Source: Sambucus nigra (Eukaryota > Streptophyta > Magnoliopsida > Dipsacales > Adoxaceae). From it: a stretch of DNA of 64,000 nucleotides. Below the pieces are notes generated by a model that worked only from the letters and a program-made list of their open reading frames with translations, searched no databases and had not been told where the DNA came from. The translations under genes and the position numbers were made by a program. The stretch spans positions 446,656,219 through 446,720,218 of the forward strand of contig OX422211.1 in the NCBI GenBank assembly GCA_949130495.1, in the 5' to 3' direction. Every line of letters starts with the position of its first letter. The stretch's first letter is position 1. Shown in pieces: positions 35,271-47,475 of this stretch.

Positions 35271-36369
35271 AGTAACTACAAAAAGACTCTTTTATTGAGG
35301 ATGTCAAATATCCTGATTGGCTAGCAAATGTGGTGATGGTAAAGAAGAAAAATAACAAGTGGAGGATATGTATAGATTTCACCGATCTCAATAAGGCATG
35401 ACCAAAGGATCATTTTCCTTTGCCTTGAATAGATCAACTGGTGGATGCAACCTCGGGGCATGAATTGTTGAGTTTCATGGATGCTTATTCTGGTTACAAC
35501 CAGATTAAAATGAAGCCTGAGGACAGGGAGAGTACCTCTTTTATCACCCCAAGGGGAACTTATTGCTATAATGTTATGCCTTTTGGACTTAAAAATGCAG
35601 GTGCAACATATCAGCGGCTGATGAAAAAGGTGTTTGCAGAGCAAATCAGTCATAATATGGAGGTTTATGTTGACGATATGCTGACGAAGAGCAAGAGAGA
35701 TGCTGATCATCTCGTTGACCTAGGTCAGACCTTTGATCAACTAGAGAAATATCAAATGAAGTTGAATCCCACCAAATGCATATTCGGAGTACGAGAAGGT
35801 ATATTTCTCGAGTATATTGTTAACCAACGAGGGATTAAGGCGAACCCTGAAAAGATCAGGCTCTATTGGAGCTGCGATCTCCAACCACGAAGAAGGAAGT
35901 GCAAAGTCTCACAGGGTGAGTTGCAGCGCTTAATAGGTTTGTGTCACGAGCAACAGATAGATGCCTCCCATTCTTCAAAACACTTCAAAAAACTTTTGAG
36001 TGGAATGATGAGTGCGAGGAAGCTTTTCAAGAACTGAAGAGATATTTGGGGACGCCTCCATTATTATCTAGACCAGTTGTGGGAGAAAAACTATACTTGT
36101 ACTTGGCAGTTTCAGAAAATGTAGTGATCTCGAAATTGATAAGAGTGGAGGACGGAGTACAAAAACCAGTCTATTATACCAACAAGGATTTCTCAGGAGA
36201 AGAAATCAGATATCCTAGGATGGAGAAGTTGGCACTAGCACTGATTGAAGCAAGCCAAAGGATGAGTCCATACTTCCAAGCCCATACTATAGTGGTGTAC
36301 ACCGATATGTCATTAAGACAAGCTCTACATAAATCGGAGAAATCAGGAAGATTGATGTACTGGCAGTAG
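35271..36369 (+). pseudogene. Tat reverse transcriptase and RNase H
   Basis: RT blocks in order are WLANVVMVKKKNNKWRIC, DFTDLNKA, FMDAYSGYNQI (first catalytic Asp), TYCYNVMPFGLKNAGATYQR and YVDDM (catalytic pair, about 35670). Two TGA codons break the start (about 35400 and 35427). A frameshift near 35870-35940 separates RT from RFVSRATDR-type sequence and the RNase H part (DECEEAFQELK, VYYTNKDFSGEE, VVYTDMSLRQ) ending at 36369, where a further shift moves coding to the next frame (VELGEYDIVYDPRSSLKG). This enzyme would copy the element's RNA into DNA in the particle. Confidence 0.92.
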
Positions 36370-36670
36370 AACTTGGTGAATATGATATAGTTTATGACCC
36401 TAGATCGTCGCTCAAAGGGAAGGCATTAGCGTATTTCATCGCAGAGTTTACTCAGGAAGATGCCTCCGAAGAACAAGAGTTGAATACAGACCAACCTGTG
36501 GATGTTATAGGATCATCAAATTTAAACCCCGACTAACTTAAGTCAGTAGACGAGCAAGAGAAGATGATCAACGAGCAGCGAGAAGTGCCAAAGGAGGATT
36601 AAAAGAAGCACCAAATATTCCACCGAGGAACTCTATCTGATCAAAAATTTGATGATGAAGTACCTGTATG

Positions 36671-37064
36671 AAATTTGTATGTGGATAGCTCTTCGTGCAA
36701 TACAGGAAGTGGAGCAAGAATTATGTTAAACAGTTCGGATGAGATTGATATGGAGTATGCTCTGCGCTTTTAATTTAAAGCCTCTAATAATGAGGCGGAA
36801 TATGAAGCTATGATCTTGGGTTTAAATCTGGCTAAAACCATGAAGATAGAGCAGGTCGTTGTATTCAGTGATTCCCAGTTAATCATAAATCAAATTCTGA
36901 GGGTGTATGCAGCAAAAGGAGAATTAATGGTCAAGTATCATGCAAAAGTTATGGAGGTGGTATCGAGTTTTACTACAGTTCAATTGATTAGAATACCAAG
37001 ATTGAAGAATGCAAGAGCAGACGCCCTAGCTCGATTAACATCAGCCACATGCATCGAGCTATAA
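36671..37064 (+). pseudogene. Second (Tat-type) RNase H domain
   Basis: NLYVDSSS, then ASNNEAEYEAMILGL, then VFSDSQLIINQI give the Asp, Glu and Asp positions of an RNase H fold. IPRLKNARADALARL ends it. This extra domain between RT-RNase H and integrase is the mark of the Tat lineage. There are stops at about 36770 (TAA) and in the linker before it. Confidence 0.88.
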
Positions 37065-37080
37065 AGAACAATCCCCATAG

Positions 37081-38113
37081 AAATCCTAGTTGGTCGGAGC
37101 ATAGACGAAGATCTGATGATGAACTTCATTGCCCTCGACTTGGGACCATCTTGGATGGATGCCATTAGGGCCTATATTGAAGAGGTGGCTTTACTAACTG
37201 ATAAACTCGCAGCCAAGAAACTAAAGTTTAAAGCTGCTCGTTATGTATTGACCAATGGAATTTTATATAGACGAGGAGTTATAGCAGAGCTACAAAGATG
37301 TCTCCATCCCTCCGAAGTGAAGGATTCGATCGAAGAGGTTCATGAGGGATCTTGTAGAGCCCATGTAGCAGGTCAGACGCTTTTGTAAAGAATAACAACA
37401 CAGGGGTATTACTGTCCGACGATGAGAGCTGATTGGGTAGATTATGCTAAGAAGTGAGATAAATGTCAATGCGTCTCTTCTATCCGAAGAACTCCCCAAG
37501 CATTGTTGACACCCATCACGTCTCCTTGGCCATTCGCCATGTGGGGAATAGATTTGGTCGGGCCACTTCCAACGACCGTAGGAAGATTTAAATACCTCGT
37601 GGTTGCTGTATATTATTTTATTAAATGGGTGGAAGCTGAGCCTCTTATTGATATGACATATGACAAGGTCTACCAGTTTATTTGGAAAAATATAATTTGT
37701 AGATATAGTCTTCCCCATGCATTCATTACTGACCATGGAACCCAGTTTGACAACGAGGAGTTTGCTGCATATTGTCATCAATCTAATATATTGAAGATCC
37801 ACTCTGCACCAGGCCATCCCAAGAGCAATGGAAAAACTGAGGTAACAAACAGAACGCTACTGAATGGTTTGAAAAAAATGACTGGATGATGCAAAGGAAA
37901 ATTAGATTAACGAGCTACACTATGTGTTGTGGGCTTATCGCACCACACCACGAACAGCAATGGGAGAATCCCCATACATGCTGGCATTTGGGAGTGAGGC
38001 TGTCATACCTGCTGAATTGGGTCTACCTACGCATATGGTGCTTAATTTTAATTCTCCTGTCAGTGATTTGATGAAAAGATTAGACCTGGATATGCTCGAA
38101 GAAGTTAGGGAAG
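37081..38113 (+). pseudogene. Tat integrase, N-terminal and catalytic parts
   Basis: The zinc-binding part reads HEGSCRAHVAG then, after a stop, GYYCPTMRADW...KCQC, with the first Cys of the pair replaced by TGA (about 37456). The catalytic triad is visible as Asp in MWGIDLVGPLP, Asp in AFITDHGTQF and Glu in PKSNGKTEVTNRTLL. Frameshifts after KKMTG (37887) move the rest ([26 protein letters not shown], split here by frame) to another frame. The reading frame is interrupted at codon GAAG by the solo LTR at 38114. Confidence 0.92.
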
Positions 38114-41100
38114 TGTAACACCCCGTCTAATTAAATACCGGGTGGCCAGTCCCATACCAAATTAAAATAGAATATTCAGTTGGCTCATTCTTAGTATCAC
38201 TGTCGAAAACATTTACAACTAACCCAATACCCAATTAAGCTGGTGTTAAAAAAAACTTTCCAAATTTTAATTCAACAAAAAACCATTTTTTAGTTTAAGA
38301 ATAACACAACACATTTTATTCTGTAACACTTATAACTGAACAGATAACACAAAAGAATTTAAATGCAGTTGGAATAAACATTCCGACATAATAATCCAAT
38401 ACAGTTATCCCAACGATAGTAAATGTATCAAAATGACACGAATAGAAGAGTATTTGACTCAGATAGAAAAGAGATAACTGAATTCCTTCGGGCGACATGC
38501 CCTAACTATAAGAATACTGTGAATCAAATGAAGGTAGGCGTCTAAACAAAACTCCATAGCTCCATAGCTCTTCATAATCCATTAAGGTTGGTGTCCCTGC
38601 TGTTGGACACCTGATATAGAAGATACAATAGGAAAGAAAATATGCAAGGAAACGGGTCAGAGCCCGATGTGAAAATGATTTTTAAAAACAACAAGTATTT
38701 AACAAGTGCAATAAAGCATTTATTATTTACATGTTAGTATCCAATTCTCACTTGCTATTCTCACCTCTCAACTAGTGTGCACACTTAATGTTTCCTATTA
38801 ACCTCCTAGTTAATGGTTCCTCTTTACCAATTCCATAATATGATTCCATTCCCAATCATAACCCCGTATGTCCCATACCATACGTTATATAATCATTCTT
38901 ATACATTTCTCATTTATATGAATCATTTCATCATTAACATGAATTAAGCTCTTCAATAAATAGTTATTAACTTACTTCAATTCTTTTCTCAATTCACCGT
39001 TATCTATAATTATCACGCAGTAGATATTTTAACCACAATATAACCATTCGTTTATTTAATTCGTTATATATATATATATTCATATATAATACGACACCCC
39101 GAGTCATAGGTATGGTGCAATGCATTACTCTGCTATCATATCCCATCATCGCTGGTCGCCGAATAGTGGACTAAAGGTTCGGTAAGAATTCCTCAAACCA
39201 CAAACATCAACAAATAAATTGGAGGAGAACATAGTTCTCATATCCATGGGTCACACACATACCTACGTTCCCACAGTCAGCAAACTTATCAACTCCCCGA
39301 TAAGTCTTTCATAGACCTATGTTCTTGAGCGACAAATCAAAGATCCCATGGATTCATCAGGATATGACTGCCCTCACGCGCAAACCTCCCGTCGATAGAA
39401 AGTAAGCTAGGTATGTCATACACATAATCATCAATCAATCAAATAGGCGTTATCATACCTATAATATACTATCAACAAGGTACTCATATTACCCTTAGAT
39501 GATTCCCATACGTAGCATTATATCTCTTTAAATCCCACGTATTAAAATATCATAACTTTACTTCTTAATTTAATTAACCCCCGAGCCTCACTCAATACTC
39601 AAGGTTCAAATAGGTTTTTCCTCAACATATATTCAGTAAGAAGTCACTAATACCCTACTGGTCCATATCGTCATCTTTCCCGAAGTACTACGAATTAAAC
39701 TCTCCCTTTAATTAGGGTTAAAACCGATAGTTTTAAATCTCTTATAAACACATCTTCTTTCACTTAGGATTAAACCCTCTTGTAAACTTAAGGATACCCA
39801 GGTGTTATATTCAATAACCCCTACTGGTACTATCTTAAATCCTCATTCATACCAATTAGAATCCAAAAAATGAATCTAGTAACCGAAATTCCTTTAATTT
39901 AATTATCATTATTCTAATCGATTAAATCCCAATCAAATTAATTCAAATCTTATTTAGGGCTTACTGATCTTTTCTAAGTCCCATAATATCCAATTAATAA
40001 TCACCAAAAATCTACAAAAGGTTTGGGATAAGAATCAACATTAAAAAGGAACAACTTTAGGAATTCTGATGAGGTCGATCGATCGAAGGCAGGGGGTCGA
40101 TCGATCGATCACTCAGGTAACAACCCAGTTTTTCCGCATTTCTGCAACTCCGGGTTTAGTCATTTTTGATCATTCAAACCTTCATATTAACATCCCAAAT
40201 GACTTATAATCCTTACTACATGATATATCAACATATATGAATGATTTCTAATACTTTAAACATCCTAGAATCATCAAGAGATTGAATTAAAAGCATGTTT
40301 ATATCCACTTTTTCCAGAAAATTATCAACATATTATCTTCAAGAACACATCAATGGTTTTCAAAATTTCTTCAACAGATACATGATTATTTCGTGGATTA
40401 CTAACTACCTACAACATGAGTTTGATTCCTATATATTTTTCAGTTTCCAGAAATCCATTTAATAACTCCATTATTTCTTCCAAACATGAAAAATCATCTC
40501 TTTTAATAACTATTCTAACATGGACAATATACAAACTTAGATTGCCATTATCAAACACTTGCCTCTACTGAAGATCTGATCCTTTGGTGTAGTATATCTC
40601 AGGTGGTTCTCCCTTCTCCGGTCAACCTCCGGTGGTGGTTGGTGGTGGTGACCCTTGGTTCTTAGTTCTTCTCCTTCCCAAGTAAACTCTTATCTTCCCA
40701 AGTGACCTTTTACTCTCTCTAGGAAGATGACTTATCTATTTTGTGTAGAGGAGATGAATAACCCACGTACACTTAATCTTCAAATACTTATAATAGGACA
40801 AAATCCGAAATCACTATTCACCCCCTATAAAAATGACCAAAATGCCCTTTTGAGTTGTCTATTCATTTCCAAATGACCGGGGACCCAAATCCAACATCAA
40901 AATAGACTTTTATGACTATTTCAAACCTTCCGGATGCAACGACATAGTCAAAATGACTATAAGGTTGATAGAAAATAAATTTCCTTTTTAATTTAACAAA
41001 TTAGTCCCGACACGTCCCATACCGCGTCTGACTAAAAATTCAAATTATCGAATTTATATCTCACAGCAATTATCAATAATCATCTCATTCATATATTACC

Positions 41101-41251
41101 TAAATTTCTTTAAGTAATATTCAGAATCATACATTTTAATATCCTCAATTCGGATAAAACCCCAATGAATTAATTAATAATAAAATCCAATTAATCCATG
41201 AATTTAAAATATAATATATTTTAAAAGTCATTAAAATCACGGGGTATTACA
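38114..41251. mobile_element. Solo LTR, 3.1-kb family, copy 1 (in integrase)
   Basis: It runs from TGTAACACCCCG to CGGGGTATTACA, an inverted pair. The flanks GGAAG (38109-38113) and AGAAG (41252-41256) are a duplication with one change. Removing the LTR and one flank rejoins the integrase in frame as REEAAIMNAAY. It has no internal coding region. Long LTRs with these termini suit Tekay/Del-type chromoviruses, by inference. GATCGATC-rich repeats lie at 40073-40110. Confidence 0.92.
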
Positions 41252-41516
41252 AGAAGAAGCAGCAATCATGAATGCAGCATATCAACAACGGACAACTTTA
41301 TTCTATAACAAAAGAGTGAAGAAGTGTGATTTGAAGGAAGGGGATTATGTGCTGAAGAAAGTGATCCAAAAGCATAACAAACTGGAAGCCAACTGGCATG
41401 GACCTTACAGAGTAACAGAAGTTGTTCATCCAGGGACATACAAGATTGAAACCTTGGAAGGAGAAGAATTCAAGAATGCATGGAATGCAGAGCATCTGCG
41501 CAAGTATTATCAGTAA
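41252..41516 (+). pseudogene. Tat integrase C-terminal GPY module
   Basis: Continuation of the interrupted integrase: RTTLFYNKRV, then EGDYVLKKV, then NWHGPYRVTEV and GTYKIETLEG, closing with AWNAEHLRKYYQ and TAA. The GPY(K/R)V element is the DNA-binding module found after the integrase core in gypsy elements. The frame is intact for its whole length. Confidence 0.9.
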
Positions 41517-41635
41517 TTGAAATTACTATGTAATGCAGTTTCTTCAGTATGAATAAAGTGATGTTTCACCCAGTTTCTTTCTTTGTTGAAATTTTTCAGA
41601 ATATTAGTGCTACATACTACACACCAAATTCAGAG

Positions 41636-42110
41636 CAATTACCACCAACTACGGTTGGTCGAAAAATCAATTACCACCAACTCCGGTTGGTCGGGAATCA
41701 ATTATCACCAACTCGGGTTGGTCGGGAATCAATTACCACCAACTCCGGTTGGTCGGGAAATCAATTACCACCAACTTCGGTTGGTGAGGAATCAATTACC
41801 ACCAACACCGTTTGGTCGGCAAATCAATTACCACCAACTCCAGTTGGTCGGGAATCAATTACCACCAACTCCGGTTGGTCGGCAAATCAATTACCACCAA
41901 CTCCGGTTGGTCGGGAATCAATTACCACAAACTCCGGTTGGTCGGCAAATTAATAACCACCAACTCCGGTTGGTCGGGAATCAATTACCACCAACTCCGA
42001 TTGGTCGGCAAATCAATTACCACCAACTCCGGTTGGTCGGGAACTAATTACCACCAACTCCGGTTGGTCGAAAAATCAATTACAATCAACTCCGATTGGT
42101 TGGTACTAAA
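41636..42110. repeat. Minisatellite of 31/32-bp hairpin units, about 15 copies
   Basis: The unit core is CAATTACCACCAACTCCGG then TTGGTCGG. ACCAACTCCGGTTGGT is self-complementary around TCCG. Units alternate between a 31-bp form (GGGAAT end) and a 32-bp form (GGCAAAT end), giving a 63-bp higher-order dimer. Because 63 is divisible by 3 and the unit lacks stops, long ORFs appear in all three forward frames; none is a gene. It lies in the 3' untranslated part of the Tat element. Confidence 0.97.
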
Positions 42111-42496
42111 CTAGGCAAGAAGCTGGATGACCTCCCGGGGCATCCATTGTCTAGGTAACAAGATAATCCATACGAGATTACTACAACTTATCAGGAACAT
42201 GGGATGCAAATCATTCCATTGCTTAGGCCCAAAGAGTGATAAGTCACTATAATCAAGCAACTAATGGGATAAGTATAATATATACATATATATTTACCAA
42301 CCAACAAGCAAAGAGGTTCTACAAATAATTTAAAAGAAATAAAATGGCAAAAAACTAAAAATTTCTTCATTCAAATCAAGTAGAATTACATATGATGTGA
42401 AAAATATACTTCATTACATACAAAACCCTATTCTATTGGTTTTTTCCCTTTTTCCTTTGAAACAGTTTCTACCCCAGCAGGAGGATCATCTAATGC
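42111..42496. other. Tat 3' region, no gene
   Basis: Non-coding sequence between the minisatellite and the end of the second antisense gene. Confidence 0.5.
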
Positions 42497-43710
42497 TTAA
42501 GGGGAATTTATAAAATTTAGATCTCGCAGCATTCGAACATTCGTCACGGAGGGCCGGTCAAGCAAGTGCTCAGGGCGAGATATCTCAAAGTTTGCATGAA
42601 AATTGTAATCGCCGAGATACTTGGAGATCAAGCATTGAGGAATTGGCCGAGCAGGAATCCAACTAATGTCAAGCTTAAAAGGAGGCACGGGAAAATCGAG
42701 CACTCCAGGGTCATAATAATCCCATAAGTAGTGTCCCTGCTCCAATTTTAGCACACACACTGCATTCAACCACCCTTGCTTGTACCCCTCGTTATTTGAC
42801 TGCTGGATCATGGTATCAAGATGGTAAAGGGCTTCATTATACCCAACCATCCAAAACTCTCTGGGTTATTTATGGAACTGATAAGTTAACCTCTCCAGTT
42901 GTTCGTGGAGACTCTTCACCAGAATTTCCTTATTTTCCAAAGCAGAACTCTGGGAAGAGAGTTGGTCAGTAAAATTCAGAATCTTTTTGGAATTTCTACC
43001 AAAGATTGATTCTTCGCCATCAACTTAACTGCCTGATTCTCCAAGGCCGATTGAGTTCTCGCTTCTTCAATATAAACCCAACCAGCCCTTGCTCGTCCAC
43101 AAGAAGAAGATCTTGCTCGTCCACGAGTAGATATGGAGGGTCCAACTCTTTTTAAAGTTTCCAACTCATCTCGTAAGTTGGCATTTTCTACCTCCAAGAA
43201 AGAAAAACCTTCATCATTAATAGGGACCAAGGCTCCCGAAGAAGATGCAGCAGATTTGAGTTTTTTTATCTCTTCTTGCAAAGCAATGTTATCCTGCTCC
43301 AAAAACTTAGCGATATGCCCGTCTTCTTCAACTTCAAGGTTTAGAACACTCTCTCTCTTTTCATAAGCAGAGATGAATTTATCATACCCTTTGTCAGCAC
43401 TCAATTGCTGATATTTCTTCTCGTATCCTTGATGCAAAAGTGCGGAGGACTCTTTATACTGCTGTTTAAGTTCCTCAATCGTTCCTTGGAGATCTTCAAT
43501 CATTTCGTAGTAGGCCACATTATTGGCAACAACACGATCGAGTAAGCACTTTAAGTATTGATAAGCTTCAACTGCTCGTTTAGAAGCATCTAAACCAAGG
43601 ATATCAATGATTTGAGCCTCATTAAGATCTGCATGACCAGCTTTAAAATAGTCATTGCATTTCTTCATCAATTCTGTGTCATGAGATGGTAAGAGCTCCA
43701 TCCTGGCCAT
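42497..43710 (-). pseudogene. Tat antisense gene 2 (coiled-coil protein)
   Basis: It runs from ATG at 43710. The first 244 residues are open (MARMELLPSHDTELMKKC...), with long heptad-like stretches (DLQGTIEELKQQYKES, EQDNIALQEEIKKLKS, VENANLRDELETLKR) predicting coiled coil. After TGA/TAA stops near 42975 and 42865 the same kind of protein continues (GYKQGWLNAVCVLKLEQGHYLW) to TAA at 42497. It lies opposite to gag-pol, between pol and the 3' LTR, where Tat elements are known to carry extra, often antisense, ORFs. I do not know its function. Spacing to antisense gene 1 upstream is about 165 bases. Confidence 0.7.
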
Positions 43711-43875
43711 AAACTAATAGAGAGAAGAAATAAAAGGAATCAATAATGATGCAGACAGAGCAAGTAAAAGAGAAAGTCAAGACGAATAACTAAAGTTTGA
43801 ATTTTTATTCATCGTAAGAGGAGATACATAGTCCAAGGTTACATTCAAGAAAGCAAAAAAAAATCCCAAACAACT

Positions 43876-45947
43876 TTACACCTTCTCCTTGTTTCCTATG
43901 ACTTCCTCATAAGGTTTGGAGGAAGGGACTAGTTGCTCGGAGGACAAGGGTAGCTGCTCGGCAGAAGTGCTAGTTGGTTGGAGTTATTTGGAAGGTTGAA
44001 CAACAGGAATAGTAGGGACCTGATCTCCAGTCATCATAGAAGATTCATCTGAAGAAGCTTCATCCTCTTCTTCTACTCTAGGAGAGAGAGGAGGGACATG
44101 AGTGTGCTTCTAGAATAACTCAAAATTCTCAACAACCTTCAGCTCCTGCAAGGCTGCTACCCATCAATCCCTAAAATATTTGACGCTGGCATACTCCATT
44201 TGAGAAGACATGGCATCTAGGCCCTTGTTCCAGCCTTTGTCCCAACCAGCACTGAATGATTTTTTAACGATATTTTTCCTTTTTGCCTTCTCCGAGGAGG
44301 TCCTTTCCCTAAGAAGCTCCTCAATAACCTTCAATTTTTCTTCCACCTCCATTTTCTGTCGCTCAACATCTTGAAGTTTGACAAATTTCTCTTCATCAGA
44401 CTTGAGCTTAGCTTCAAGATCCTTGTTGCTCTGTTCAAAATCCTTATTGCTCTGTTTAAACTACTTGAACTTCTTCTCCAACTCCTTGAAGGCATTCACA
44501 ACTTGATTTCTGTCTAGCTCAATGGACTTGAATTGCTTCTCCCAAGCAACTTTATTTTCCTCATACTTTAGACGAGAATCTTTTAAAGATTGGGTCAGCC
44601 CAATAAAAGCTTCCTCTATTCCTCCTGAGGAGCTTGAAGCCTTGATATCTTCATCCTTCTTCAAAATGATATTGAAACACGTCACAAGCTAAAAAAAGAC
44701 AGAACTTTAAGTCAATACATGAACATAGTATTAAAAAATAAAGAAGTTGAGCTAAAGGTACTTACTGATGCAATGTGTTGAGCATCCAGAGTAGTAATTA
44801 TCTCACGGGAAAAGTATTTTCAATGCATTGGACCTCTGGGACAGTTCAGGATCTTACCAAACTCACTGCAGAGCTTGGAGCAACAAAAGATGGAACACTA
44901 CCTTCAATATTTGAAGGTTGAGAGACAGGTTTAGCAGGTCTCTCGGAAGAACTTTTCTTTAATCTCCTCAGAGGAGCTGGAGCATTTTTAATTAAAGATG
45001 CTGTCTTTATTGGTGAGATGATAACAACATCACTTAAAGGAGAAACAACAACAGTCTTGCTCGGGACCATAGGGGGCTTTTTGACAGCCTTCTTGGCAGC
45101 AGCTGGAGGGGGTACATCAATGTTTTTTGTCCTTTCTTCTGGAACATATTGTTTACTTTTCTTTGCCTCCACAGTGGCAGAGGAAGATTTGTCAAAAAAG
45201 GCAGGAGCTCTTCTCTTATTCATCAAATCACTGATGGGAATACTCGACTCAGAGGAAGAACCTTCCACACTAGTCTCAGAGGCTGGTACTTGGTCAAGGT
45301 TAACTACCACTGGACGAGGACGAGTAGTGAAGAATGAAGTATAGCTATTGTATTACAACAAGTAAGAAGCAGATTTAATATGCTCCTCAGCAACAGATTG
45401 ATGCAAATCCCAGATAAGTTCAAAATGCTTTAAATTAATATCAGCCTCTTTTGGAGGTTTTCTTTTACTGTCAACTGTAACAAATAAAAATAAATGTCAG
45501 TGATGCATTTTATCCAACACAAAGAAAATAAGATTTCAAAAAATAAAAACAACCTATTCCATTGCCATAAGGTGGACACGTGGGACCTTGATATACATCA
45601 TCTCCATTTAATGGGGGGTGTTGCCAATTGTTCATAACAACTCCATGATCAAAATAATCCCTATTGGCATCAGGAAGATTGACAACTAAATCTCTATTAA
45701 AAAACCTAGTTTTTAAATAGAATGTGGTATCACTGACAACCCATCTATAGTAGTACATAATCTCTGAAATCCCTATTCGAGTTCGATGAAGTTGGTTCAA
45801 CATATATACGCCATTAACTATACTCCATGTATTTGGAGCTATTCTTGCAAGTACAACATCAAAATATTGGCAGAACTTCAAACACAGGGGATTTGGCGGG
45901 AAAGAAAAGCCACATTCGGCCACAAAAAGACTTGGGAACCAATGTCC
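43876..45947 (-). pseudogene. Tat antisense gene 1, main part (gypsy-type transposon domain, spliced)
   Basis: It continues the exon at 49108-49223 after the nested LTR. The first part has WFPSLFVAECGFSFPP and ARIAPNTWSIVNGVYML, resembling the putative gypsy-type transposon domain carried by extra ORFs of Tat elements. A GT-AG intron (45475-45553, 79 bases) joins YGNGI to VDSKRKPPKE in frame. A Ser/Pro/Lys-rich region follows. A second GT-AG intron (44689-44765, 77 bases; donor GTAAGT) joins TLDAQHIAS to LVTCFNIILKK. Lys/Glu-rich coiled coil and KKSFSAGWDKGWNKG end it near TAA 43876. A few stops (TAA after ASYLL, TGA in the Pro-rich part, TAG near 44460 and others) and one frameshift disable it. 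The function is unknown. Confidence 0.75.
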
Positions 45948-47005
45948 CGTGACACTCCGCCCAATTAAATATAGGGTGATCAGTCCTCTTCCAATTTTAA
46001 ACAGGATATTTTGTTGGTTCATTCTCAGCAACACTGTCGAAAAACTTTTTAACATATTAATCTCCTAATATAAAATTAAGCTAGGTGTCAAAACATTTCC
46101 AATTTTAATAAAACCAAGTAAATCCATTTCTTTCCAACTTAAAATATAAACCATTCACCACACATAGGAATGTAAATAAATACTGAACCTGAATCAAGTA
46201 CTGCAATAAATAAGACTGAGTAAAACTCTCAGTTCAAAACTCCAAACCATACAATAAACTGAATACAATATCTCTGATGGAAGAAATAGAAGTGGGCGAC
46301 ATATGCCCTAAACAAGAAGTCTAGATGAAACTGAATGGAAAGGATAGATGTGTCTACTTCAAGGACCTACAGCTCCCACAACAGCTGCAGCACGTCAAGC
46401 AATCCAAATATTTAAATCTGATACTCCTGTGGCTGAGCACCTGATATAATACATATATATAGCAAAAGAGAGAAGAGATACAAGAAACGGGTCAGAGCCC
46501 GATGTGTAAAAATGATTTAGCAAGTATTTAAAACTGGTTCTTAAAACAAGTCTTATACGCATGTTAGTTATCGAACTCTCACATGAGTTTCTCACCTCTC
46601 GTCTATTGTGCACGCCTAACGTACATCTAATCTCCCCCTAGTTATACCGACCAGTCTAACTAGTCAGAAACCATACTAATACTAAGTATGCTCACTAGTA
46701 GTATTCCCGTATCGCCCATACAATACGCTATTCAGATAGTTTATCTCACATACTAAATTTCATTATTCACCGTTTGAATGGTTAATCTTTTATTCACTAA
46801 GATCATTTTACTTCTCATTTTCATTTTATCTACTAGTCTCACAAAGTAGAAAGTTACCCAAATACACTCATACATATATATAGTTTCATCATCCCTATAC
46901 ATATACACTAATCCTGCACCCTTAGGTTAAGACCGCTTGGTACAATGTAATAATTATCATTATTACCAAATCTACTAATTCCACACAGTAGCAATATTCA
47001 CAAGT

Positions 47006-47007
<2 letters not shown>

Positions 47008-47066
<59 letters not shown>
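47008..47066. repeat. (TA)n microsatellite inside solo LTR copy 2
   Basis: About 29 uninterrupted TA repeats, at a place where copy 1 has only about five (39068-39079). Confidence 0.95.
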
Positions 47067-47070
<4 letters not shown>

Positions 47071-47104
47071 CATCATCCCTATACGTATATATATACTAAT
47101 CCTG

Positions 47105-47475
47105 CACCCTTGGCTAAGCCCCATTAGTGCATATCTCCAGAAAATCATGCATCCCCGGGTTAGCACCCATTAATGCACCTATCAATAATAATTCAGCACC
47201 CCCGGGTTATCACCCATTAGTGCGCCTAACAATAGAATATTGCATCCCCGGGTTAGCACCCATTAATTCACCTATCAATATTAATCCAGCACCCCCGGGT
47301 AATCACCCATTAATGCGCCTAACAATAATCATCTTTGTACCCCCGGGTTATTACCCATTAGTACGCTTATCAATAGAGCTTCTGCACCCCCAAGTTATCA
47401 CTCATTAGTGCTCTTAACTATAAGGTTCTTGCACCCTCGGGTTATCACCCATTAGTGCTCTTAACAATAATATCA
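47105..47475. repeat. 47-bp minisatellite, about seven copies, inside solo LTR copy 2
   Basis: The core GCA(T/C)CCCCGGGTTA.CACCCATTA recurs at 47149, 47197, 47244, 47291, 47338, 47385 and 47431. The first four units alternate between two variants, a 94-95-bp dimer. Confidence 0.95.

Noticed and set aside
35321..35710. Minus-strand ORF of 129 codons
   Set aside because: Antisense shadow of the reverse transcriptase.
41636..42110. CRISPR-like appearance (regular palindromic repeats)
   Set aside because: Repeats are directly adjacent with no unique spacers, and the context is a plant retrotransposon.
41549..42114. Three overlapping forward ORFs of 100-154 codons
   Set aside because: They are the three frames of the 63-bp minisatellite dimer, which has no stop and a length divisible by three.
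47127..47408. ORF with repeated PGLAPIN/PPGYHPLV units
   Set aside because: Translation of the 47-bp minisatellite inside a solo LTR.
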